A stretch of DNA of 57,335 nucleotides from BRH-c25 sp964619815 (lineage in GTDB: Bacteria > Bacillota > Clostridia > Lutisporales > Lutisporaceae), in the NCBI GenBank assembly GCA_964619815.1, contig CAZUGK010000006.1:1-57335 (forward strand), written 5' to 3'. Of this stretch, positions 50,861-57,335 are shown one piece after another (the first letter of the stretch is position 1; each line of letters opens with the position of its first letter). The notes beneath the pieces are model-generated. The model was not told the DNA's origin and searched no databases. It saw only the letters and a list, made by a program, of their open reading frames with translations. Position numbers and translations under genes: made by a program.

Positions 50861-51291
50861 GAAGCATCAGCCTCCTTTATAACCTTATGCTTGATTTGGT
50901 ACCTTTCGTCATCCAGTATTTCCTGCTTCCCTTTTCTGCTTTTTCCGTTTATTACTATTGGAGCCTTCAGGTTAGCAGTCATATTCTTCATATTCTCCGG
51001 TATGTTCAAAATAGCATAAAGGCTGACGTCTTCTTCACTGTCAATCCCCAGTTTTTCTACTGTAGCTTCGCTTATTTCTATATCATAAGTTCCTACAATT
51101 ATTGCAGGGGGAACAATTATAAAACAAACTGACATATCGTCAACAGACTGCAAGTAACTGAAATCAGTATCTGCATCATGTATCAATGCATAATTGGCAT
51201 ACTCCCTAAAGCCCGGTATGCCCTCCTCGAAATTTATTATATCTTTATCTTGTACTTCCAGTTCACCAAAGAACTTGGTAATAACTTTCAT
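50854..51291 (-). CDS. fliW: Flagellar assembly factor FliW (CsrA antagonist)
   Basis: Binds flagellin and CsrA in turn, releasing flagellin mRNA when flagellin is exported. The 145-residue protein has the family features TKFFGELEVQDKDIINFEEGIPGFREYANYALI, the CFIIVPPAIIVGTYDIEIS strand and a C-terminal APIVIN stretch. It overlaps csrA by 7 bases and follows the DUF6470 gene by 25 bases. Confidence 0.95.
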   Translation of the reverse strand: MKVITKFFGELEVQDKDIINFEEGIPGFREYANYALIHDADTDFSYLQSVDDMSVCFIIVPPAIIVGTYDIEISEATVEKLGIDSEEDVSLYAILNIPENMKNMTANLKAPIVINGKSRKGKQEILDDERYQIKHKVIKEADASC

Positions 51292-51316
51292 TTATACCCC
51301 TCCGATATAGGCTATA

Positions 51317-51874
51317 CTAGCCTTTAGAGTCTACATTATTCCCTATATACCTAAAGCTTATATGTGGATATTGCTTCAACCGTATATCCACCTTTCCCGG
51401 CTGATATTGTGTCTGAAGACCATGCGGTTCTACCTTTATGTCTACATAGCCCTCATCAACCTGGATATCAAGGTTTCCGCCTACAAAGTCTATCTTAGGT
51501 CTGCTTCTGGGCATTGTGACCATGTTGAACTCATATACGGGATATGAATTATCGTATGCTATCTCTGCAAAGGCATCTTCTTTCAAATCAAACCTTGCCA
51601 TCCTGTTTCCCTCTTCAACGATCCTTGCTATTCCTTCCTGTACAGCCTGTTTACCAATACCCGCAATATGATCCATGAGCGCGGTAGGATCCATACGGCC
51701 CGATTCATTGAAGCACTGCCGCTGATCAATACGTATTTGCAGCGGCTCCTTATGCATAATAATCCTTGGATGCTTCTGATGCATCTGAACATCTGCCGGA
51801 GGCTGCCTCAAATCAAGCCTTGCTCTGGTCACCCTTATATCAAGTTCAGCATTTTGTGTGCTGATTTGCAGCAT
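51317..51874 (-). CDS. DUF6470 (YviE-like) protein of the flagellar operon
   Basis: A 185-residue protein of the family found between flgL and fliW in Firmicutes (YviE in Bacillus). It begins MLQISTQNAELDIRVTRARL and contains DVQMHQKHPRIIMHKEP and IDQRQCFNESG segments; the C-terminal part is beta-rich (VDIKVEPHGLQTQYQPGKVDIRLKQYP). Role unknown. The ATG at 51874 has AAGGTGG upstream; a GTG three codons earlier overlaps that site. Confidence 0.85.
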   Translation of the reverse strand: MLQISTQNAELDIRVTRARLDLRQPPADVQMHQKHPRIIMHKEPLQIRIDQRQCFNESGRMDPTALMDHIAGIGKQAVQEGIARIVEEGNRMARFDLKEDAFAEIAYDNSYPVYEFNMVTMPRSRPKIDFVGGNLDIQVDEGYVDIKVEPHGLQTQYQPGKVDIRLKQYPHISFRYIGNNVDSKG

Positions 51875-51884
51875 TTTTACCACC

Positions 51885-53174
51885 TTACCTTAAGAAATCA
51901 ATAAGTGATGGCTGAATAATCCTTGCGCCTGCCGAAAGAGAAGCCTTATAAACATTTTCTTCCATTTTAATGTTCATTATTACCTCTGCCATATCAGCAT
52001 CTTCATTCTTTGAAAGTAAGTCCGTAAGATTTAATGTATCATCCAATATTCTATTGGTAGTAAGCTCAACTCTATTGGTCTTTACACCTATTTCTGCTCT
52101 TATGGCATTTACATTGCTTGATTGAGTATTTATCCTTGTAATGGCAGCTCTTATGCCTGCCGAATTGCCTCCTGCAGGAAATGTAAGATCTGTTATAAGC
52201 TGATCAAATATAGCTATTAGCTGGGATTTGTCACCCGATTCCACTCTCGACACCGATGTTTGACCTTCTGCCAATCCTATAAGACCTAGCTTAGTCGCTC
52301 CGGTACCAATGGAAAATTCATCAACATCCGACTCAAATACCAGCTTATTATCGACCACAGAGACAGTAACATCTCCTCCAAAAGCACCATTTAATGCTGT
52401 TGTAAGATCAGTTGTCAGAGCTGCTAAGCTAGTATAAGGAACACCTGTAAGGTCTATGGTTGCAGTTGTTCCATTATGAGTCATAGTAAAACTAATTGCA
52501 TCATTAATAGGATTTGTTGCAGACACATCCAAATACTTGGACTTCATACTCTGCTTTTGGGTTAATGAATCCGCAGTTGACAAATCTAAATCAGTCATAG
52601 GATTTGCGAGCAATCCGAATACTCTTTGCCCTACAGAGTTCATCCCCATTCTATCACCCATGCCGATGTTAGCTTCAATTACCTCATCCAGTGTCAGCTT
52701 TGCACCAGTCCCACCTACATCATATTCACCGGCAGAATTAAACAGCGCTTTGTCAGTCTTAAAGCCTGAAAATACGTAGCTTCCTGCGTAGGTTGTATTG
52801 CCAATCTGTATAAGCTGATTTTTGAGCTCCTTTATTTCCTCAGCAATAGCGTTTCTTTCATTAACTGAGTTGGTTTCACTAGATGCTTGCGTAGTGAGTT
52901 CTTTTGCTCTCTTAAGTATATCAGAGATATTGCTTATAGCCATCTCGGTGGTACTCAGCCAGGATCCGACATCATCTGCATTCCTCTTATACTGCTCCAT
53001 AGTTGCAACCTCGGTATTAAACCTTAGGCTTCTGGAAACCCCAATAGGATCATCAGAAGGCCTGTTAAACTTCTTGCCGCTGGACATTTGTTGCTGCAGC
53101 TTATCCATTCGGCCATAGTTCTTTGTAATATTTCTCATCATATTATTTACCATCATGCTATTTGTCACTCGCAT
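51885..53174 (-). CDS. flgL: Flagellar hook-filament junction protein FlgL
   Basis: Joins the hook to the filament, above FlgK. The 429-residue protein has flagellin-like ends (MRVTNSMMVNNMMRNITKNYGRMDKLQQQMSSGKKFNRPSDDPIGVSR; DADMAEVIMNIKMEENVYKASLSAGARIIQPSLIDFL). It is longer than the usual 300 because of a central insert (about 205-300) with a flagellin-IN-like module (TVSVVDNKLVFESDVDEFSIGTG), the same type as in FliD. It starts 12 bases after flgK. Confidence 0.94.
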   Translation of the reverse strand: MRVTNSMMVNNMMRNITKNYGRMDKLQQQMSSGKKFNRPSDDPIGVSRSLRFNTEVATMEQYKRNADDVGSWLSTTEMAISNISDILKRAKELTTQASSETNSVNERNAIAEEIKELKNQLIQIGNTTYAGSYVFSGFKTDKALFNSAGEYDVGGTGAKLTLDEVIEANIGMGDRMGMNSVGQRVFGLLANPMTDLDLSTADSLTQKQSMKSKYLDVSATNPINDAISFTMTHNGTTATIDLTGVPYTSLAALTTDLTTALNGAFGGDVTVSVVDNKLVFESDVDEFSIGTGATKLGLIGLAEGQTSVSRVESGDKSQLIAIFDQLITDLTFPAGGNSAGIRAAITRINTQSSNVNAIRAEIGVKTNRVELTTNRILDDTLNLTDLLSKNEDADMAEVIMNIKMEENVYKASLSAGARIIQPSLIDFLR

Positions 53175-53186
53175 AGTATCACCTCG

Positions 53187-54656
53187 CTATCTTCCTACTA
53201 TTCCAAGCCTATTGACTGTAGTGTCAAGTATTTTATCAAGAGTTGTAATCATCCTCGCGGAAGCATTATAAGCCTGCTGGAACATTACCATATTAGCCAT
53301 TTCCTCATCAAGAGACACCCCTGATTCCGAAAGACGGCTATTATATGTCTGGTCAACCAAAGACTGAGCATTGGCAGCCATTCTTTGAGCCTGGCTGCTG
53401 TCAACTGCCAAAGTTGATAATATTGACTTTACGTAATCGTCAGGAGTCCCCGTTATTGATGGGAACATTGATTTACTATTGCGCAGCGCTATTAATAATT
53501 TAACATTCTCATTATTGCTTTCTCCGTTGTTTGTTGTAGAAGCGGCTATTTTATTAGGATTTGATATGATGTTGGAATTAACCTTAAAATTAATGCTATT
53601 TACAACATCAGGATACGCAGGCTCATAAAAGAAATTGCCGCCTTGATCCCCCTCATAGTCTGTTCCTTGCGCATGCTGACTATTAAAGCTGGTTGCAAAA
53701 CCTGATGCGAATTCATTAAGCCTCTTCAGATAATATGGCAATCCTCTGTAGTTGAAACCAACGCCGTCACCATCGCGCACTTCCAGCAAACCTTTAAGCT
53801 CTCCGCCTTCTATTTTTACTTCCTGATTCTGCACTCCGTCCCATACTACATCGCTGATTTTCAGATTTGTAATCCCACTTATGCTACCATCTCTATCCTG
53901 GGTCGTAAGCTTATTATAGTTTATATGGTTTATCAGCGTAATTCCGCCGATTTTTATATCCATATAGTTGTTGCCATTAGGTCCGGGCATTTCTGATACA
54001 GTAATATTCACAATGGAAGAAAGCTGATCCAGCAGAACATTTCTCTGGTCCCTGAGATCATTTGCTTTGTTTCCTCCAAGTTCAAAATTAAATATATGTT
54101 TGTTAAGGTTTGCTATTTGCTCTGCAAGTGAATTTACCTGGCTAACCTTACTCTTAACTGCAAAATTGGCATCACGTATTGCATTTATTATTTCCTGGCC
54201 ATTCCTGTTTATTGTAGTAGCAAGCATGTTTCCTTTCTCTACAACAGCTACCCTGCAGGTGTCATCCCCAGACTTTTTGGAAAGCTCTTCAAGGGCGGTA
54301 AAAAATTCATCCATAACTATTCTAATGCCGGTTTCTGAAGGTTCATTAAATATGCTTTCTATTTGCTCCAGATGGTCTTGCTTTACAGTCCATTCATGAT
54401 ATGACTTATTCTGACCCCAATACTTCTGGTCAAGATAGTTGCTTCTCATTCTGATGATATCATAAGTCTCTGTACCTGTACCAATAACTCCTGAGGTACC
54501 ACCGTAGATAGGTGTACTAGCTCTTTGAAGGGCTTTTTGTCTTGAATAGCCTTCTGTATTGGCATTTGATATATTATGACTGGTGACGTCAAGAGACCTT
54601 TGACTTGCAAATAGACCTGACGTAGCAATATTAAAGCTTCCGAATGTACTTCTCAT
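53187..54656 (-). CDS. flgK: Flagellar hook-associated protein FlgK, copy 1
   Basis: First of the hook-associated proteins at the hook-filament junction. The 489-residue protein has the rod/hook N-terminal domain (FGSFNIATSGLFASQRSLDVTSHNISNANTEGYSRQ) and the C-terminal domain (LDEEMANMVMFQQAYNASARMITTLDKILDTTVN). It lies 10 bases downstream of a second, divergent FlgK-like gene. Which of the two is the main structural FlgK cannot be judged; this copy is closer in length to standard FlgK and sits next to flgL. Confidence 0.93.
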   Translation of the reverse strand: MRSTFGSFNIATSGLFASQRSLDVTSHNISNANTEGYSRQKALQRASTPIYGGTSGVIGTGTETYDIIRMRSNYLDQKYWGQNKSYHEWTVKQDHLEQIESIFNEPSETGIRIVMDEFFTALEELSKKSGDDTCRVAVVEKGNMLATTINRNGQEIINAIRDANFAVKSKVSQVNSLAEQIANLNKHIFNFELGGNKANDLRDQRNVLLDQLSSIVNITVSEMPGPNGNNYMDIKIGGITLINHINYNKLTTQDRDGSISGITNLKISDVVWDGVQNQEVKIEGGELKGLLEVRDGDGVGFNYRGLPYYLKRLNEFASGFATSFNSQHAQGTDYEGDQGGNFFYEPAYPDVVNSINFKVNSNIISNPNKIAASTTNNGESNNENVKLLIALRNSKSMFPSITGTPDDYVKSILSTLAVDSSQAQRMAANAQSLVDQTYNSRLSESGVSLDEEMANMVMFQQAYNASARMITTLDKILDTTVNRLGIVGR

Positions 54657-54666
54657 ATACTGCTCA

Positions 54667-56119
54667 CTACCTTCCGACTAAACCTATTTTATTTACTATG
54701 ATTTCAAGCATCTCATCCATTACATTCACAATTCTGGCTGCCGCATTGTATGAATGTTCGTATTTTATAAGATTGCTCATTTCTTCGTCCATGGAGACAG
54801 CACTTATTGACTGCCTTCGGTAATTCAACTGATCAACCAGAAGCTTCTGTGCATCAACTGCAGTAGATGCCTCCATGCCTTTGTTCCCCAGATCAGTTAT
54901 GATATTTCTGTAATACTCATCAAAGTTATACTTTCTATTTGCCGTGTTTGTTTCATAACCAACATCGGAGAAATAGTTGTTAAGCCTTAATTCTGAGATC
55001 TTCAAAGCTACTCTGTTATCTTCATAATTACCAAATTCTTCTCCTGCGGCAATATTATCATACTCATTCAAGTCCGGATTGAAGGCTATATTTGAAAGAT
55101 CTATCCCATTCCCATTTCCGGTTAATCCATTAATAAAAAAATACCTACGGGTAGGAGTTGAGTCTTTCACCCCATAACCTGTAATATGTATTGCATTGAC
55201 TTCTGCAGCCACACCTTCAACAAACTCATTCAGTTTATCCCTGAAGTCCTTAACCAATGTATCCCTTGACTCCATCAGAGACTTCAAGCTTCCACTGGAG
55301 GGCTCCAACTTGTCATTGGTACGTTTCCAAACAAGCCTCACAAATCCATTATTGTTTGAGTCTGGTACCAGACCTATCTGCTCATATCTGCCGCCATCGA
55401 CAAGCATCTGTCCCTCCATAGCAATATTCACCATGGTTCCCTCATAAACTTGAATCTTCGTCTTCCTTGAAAGTTCATCTATGAGATTATTTCTTTCGTC
55501 CCTCAGGTCATTTGCTACAGTTCCATTGGCCTCAATCTTATTGATCTCGATATTCAGCTCCGCAATTCTTTCTGCAATTACATTTATCTTATCAACGTTC
55601 TCAATAATCTCTTTATCTTTGCTCTTTCTGAAATTTGTCATAAGACTATCCATATTTTTTACGGTTTCAACAAAAGCAATGGCATTTTCCTTAACCATTG
55701 CTCTGGCTACAAGTCCACCTGTAGGCTTAGAAAGCTGTTCCCATGAATTCCAGAAATCATTCATTACTGCTTGAAGCCCATTCTCAGTGTTATCACTGAA
55801 TACTGTCTCAAGCTCTTCANNNNNNNNNNAGCCTTGACTCCCAGTAGCCCAGTTCAGTGCTTTCCTTTTTGTACTTCTTATCCAGAAATTCATCTCTATA
55901 CTGCCTTATTTCCTGCACATCAACGCCGTAGCCCATCTGCATCAGTTTGCCATTACCGGATTGCCCCACTTTTGTATAAAAAGACGATGAATTGCTTATC
56001 ATCTGCCTGGTGTATCCCTGAGTATTGACATTACTTATGTTATGGCCGGTTACATCTAAAGCACGCTGGTTTGCAAATACTGCCGATATTCCGATGCTTA
56101 ATCCTCTGAATGATGACAT
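54667..56119 (-). CDS. FlgK-like hook-associated protein, copy 2 (10-N gap inside)
   Basis: Second FlgK paralogue, about 480 residues. It has the N-terminal hook motif (LSIGISAVFANQRALDVTGHNISNVNTQGYTRQM) and the C-terminal end (MDEEMSNLIKYEHSYNAAARIVNVMDEMLEIIVNKIGLVGR). The ten Ns at 55820-55829 shift the frame: the part before the gap ends with ELGYWESR and the part after resumes with EELETVFSDNTENG, in another frame, so the gap is not the true length. The two paralogues share the ends but differ strongly in the middle. It starts 12 bases after flgN. Confidence 0.9.
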
Positions 56120-56131
56120 ACCTGTTCACCC

Positions 56132-56644
56132 CTAAACCTTTGTATCAAAAATATTCTTCTTACCCTGCTTGCTCTTATTCTTACCTAAATCCTCATATAA
56201 AGAGCCTGTCTCCATACCTGTCCCCGAAAAGAGGTTTATGGAATAATCAATATATTCCAGTGACTGCTCTATCAGATGCCCGTTTACGTCATTTACGGCT
56301 TTCAGCTCTGAGAAGATATCCTGAAGCTTATTTTGCATATTCTCCAGTTCTTTTTTCAGTTCAGGCTGAAGTACCTTTGAAAGCACGGAGATAGTAATCT
56401 GAGAGCTATTGAGATTCAGTGCATTGCTGAGCTTCGCCACTTCTTCCTCTCTTTTCTTCTCCAGCTGCCCAATATTGAAAATCATGTTCTGTTCAAGCTT
56501 GACTATCTTATCTAACTCGGCGACTTTGCCGTCAACGATTATTTTCTTTTTGGACTTTGACAGTTCAAGCATGTCCTTGTAATAGCTATATTCCTTATCA
56601 AGTATATCTATAACAGCATTTACTTCTTTATCAACATTAACCAT
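56132..56644 (-). CDS. flgN: Flagellar export chaperone FlgN
   Basis: Export chaperone for the hook-associated proteins FlgK and FlgL. The 170-residue helical protein has the FlgN pattern (VIDILDKEYSYYKDMLELSKSKKKIIVDGKVAELDKIVKLEQNMIFNI and LKAVNDVNGHLIEQSLEYIDYSINL). I prefer the ATG at 56644, 8 bases after GAGGG, over the ATG two codons upstream, which is too close. Its place between flgM and flgK is the standard Firmicute order. Confidence 0.9.
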   Translation of the reverse strand: MVNVDKEVNAVIDILDKEYSYYKDMLELSKSKKKIIVDGKVAELDKIVKLEQNMIFNIGQLEKKREEEVAKLSNALNLNSSQITISVLSKVLQPELKKELENMQNKLQDIFSELKAVNDVNGHLIEQSLEYIDYSINLFSGTGMETGSLYEDLGKNKSKQGKKNIFDTKV

Positions 56645-56672
56645 AGACATCCACCCTCTTTACACTTCTGGA

Positions 56673-56720
56673 TGAAAATAACCACAGCCAGGTTATGGCC
56701 TTAAGCTGTGGTTATTTTCA
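56673..56720 (-). terminator. Hairpin between flgM and flgN, overlapping the flgM stop codon
   Basis: A 16-bp stem (56673-56688 with 56705-56720), loop of 16 bases. The flgM stop TGA (56718-56720) forms the base of the stem. The minus-strand tract after it is not T-rich, so it may weaken or process rather than stop the operon transcript. Confidence 0.75.
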
Positions 56721-57023
56721 TATTTTTATATTAAACTTACGGGCTAAAAGCTTATCAGCGATTCTGCTGCTGTCTACTTCATAGGTGTCGCTGTCGAGCT
56801 TTTCCTTGATAGGAGCAATTACTTCCTCCCTTATGTCCGGTACGTTTCTGGCAGCCTTTGCGGCTTTCATAACCAATTGAAAGTCCATAGCCTCTTTGGA
56901 AATCTTCACCTCATCCTTTTTCCCCTTAACCTGGGCTATTTCCTGGATATCCTTTCTGGATTCCACTTTTTGGTTTTTGTAGACCCCATCTACACCGCCA
57001 ATTTTATTAATGTTGAACCCCAT
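56718..57023 (-). CDS. flgM: Anti-sigma-28 factor FlgM
   Basis: Holds sigma-28 inactive until the hook is complete, then is exported. The 101-residue protein has a disordered polar N-terminal half (YKNQKVESRKDIQEIAQ) and the conserved C-terminal sigma-binding helix region (KISKEAMDFQLVMKAAKAARNVPDIREEVIAPIKEKLDSDTYEVDSSRIADKLLARK). Its promoter at 57060-57087 is itself of the sigma-28 type, a feedback loop. Confidence 0.94.
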   Translation of the reverse strand: MGFNINKIGGVDGVYKNQKVESRKDIQEIAQVKGKKDEVKISKEAMDFQLVMKAAKAARNVPDIREEVIAPIKEKLDSDTYEVDSSRIADKLLARKFNIKI

Positions 57024-57059
57024 TCTAACACCCCGTTTGTATTTCTTGTTTCAATTATC

Positions 57060-57087
57060 TTATCGGTATTACTTATATATTAGTTTA
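57060..57087 (-). promoter_or_regulatory. Sigma-28 type promoter of flgM
   Basis: Minus strand TAAA (complement of 57084-57087), 17 bases, CCGATAA (complement of 57060-57066). It lies between the yvyF terminator and flgM. Confidence 0.7.
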
Positions 57088-57092
57088 GCGTT

Positions 57093-57124
57093 TTTTATGA
57101 AAAAAAAAGCAGCATAATGCTGCT
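57093..57124 (-). terminator. Terminator of the yvyF-like gene
   Basis: AGCAGCA (57108-57114), loop TAA, TGCTGCT (57118-57124), followed on the minus strand by eight Ts. It is 10 bases beyond the stop codon at 57135. Confidence 0.88.
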
Positions 57125-57134
57125 CAACTAATCT

Positions 57135-57335
57135 CTATTTTCTTCTTGTAGCCGTATACATCTTATCTTTATCAATTCTGGTCTGCGGCTGCGACTTAGG
57201 CTCAGGTGCCTTCCTGTCCAGCCCGAATTCTCTCCGGAAGTCCTTGTTAATCTGCCCTCTGCAATTCTCACAGAACCTGCCGGAGTTTATCGGCCTGCCA
57301 CATTTCTCACATTCCAATAGAAGATTGCTGTTTTC
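57135..57335 (-). CDS. YvyF-like flagellar operon zinc protein (N-terminal part beyond window)
   Basis: C-terminal 66 codons of the small protein found upstream of flgM in Firmicute flagellar operons (TIGR03826/YvyF family). The visible part has a zinc-binding unit CEKCGRPINSGRFCENC and a basic tail (DKDKMYTATRRK). The reading frame continues to the right edge without a start; an internal TTG at 57317 is not the true start because upstream codons stay in frame. It has its own terminator before flgM. Confidence 0.8.
   Translation of the reverse strand, partial: ENSNLLLECEKCGRPINSGRFCENCRGQINKDFRREFGLDRKAPEPKSQPQTRIDKDKMYTATRRK

Overview
The window reads as a chromosome segment of a motile, anaerobic, low-to-medium-GC Firmicute of the class Clostridia. 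Supporting signs are the CIRCE-controlled groESL operon, a Rex redox repressor, a sodium-pumping decarboxylase pair (oadB/oadG), an Asp23/Gls24-type protein, strong AGGAGG ribosome binding sites, an RF2 gene with its programmed frameshift, and the Firmicute flagellar order yvyF-flgM-flgN-flgK-flgL-DUF6470-fliW-csrA-flagellin. The genus cannot be fixed from what I can see. No tRNA, rRNA, CRISPR array, transposase or phage gene was recognised. Four runs of N (33663-33762, 41131-41140, 50363-50462, 55820-55829) are scaffold gaps; three of them break genes.

Positions 1-30000 hold housekeeping genes, mostly on the minus strand: groEL (cut by the window edge), groES, DUF554, an OGG-type glycosylase, a P-loop/Asp23 protein, oadGB, rex, an ABC-F ATPase (plus strand), an isocitrate/isopropylmalate-type dehydrogenase, an unusual radical SAM-PDZ protein, tsaD, an ECF sigma/anti-sigma/envelope operon, a tsaB-rimI fusion with tsaE, an amidohydrolase, tex, an ACT-domain regulator (plus strand), a chemoreceptor, prfB and secA. 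Nearly every gap between these genes is filled with low-complexity, partly palindromic repeat modules. They stop abruptly near 29.4 kb.

Positions 28899-34470 are unusual. There is a small operon (unknown two-domain protein, a 25-residue peptide inside an inverted-repeat leader, an HD-GYP membrane protein, DUF5317, a hypothetical). Next come hpf, a DnaA-box cluster in a 650-bp gene-free stretch, a zinc-ribbon gene, and behind its own promoter a structured noncoding RNA that may be a raiA-type RNA.

Positions 34474-57335 form a flagellar late-gene region. Sigma-28 (SigD) type promoters precede flaG-fliD-fliS, both flagellin genes, flgM, and an eight-gene island at 38590-48671. The most notable content is inside that island. 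Five adjacent genes match, enzyme for enzyme, the Campylobacter jejuni O-methyl phosphoramidate (MeOPN) capsule-modification pathway: a glutamine-kinase-like PEP-synthase relative, a phosphoglutamine cytidylyltransferase-like enzyme, a gamma-glutamyl hydrolase-like amidotransferase, an APS-kinase-like nucleotide kinase and a methyltransferase. They sit with a TPR-glycosyltransferase, a TPR-methyltransferase and a TPR-sulfotransferase-fold protein, between flagellin and flaG. The simplest reading is a flagellin glycan-modification system that adds a phosphoramidate group in a Gram-positive bacterium, with the sulfotransferase-like protein as candidate transferase. Flagellin translation appears controlled by CsrA/FliW through a GGA-loop hairpin in both flagellin leaders.
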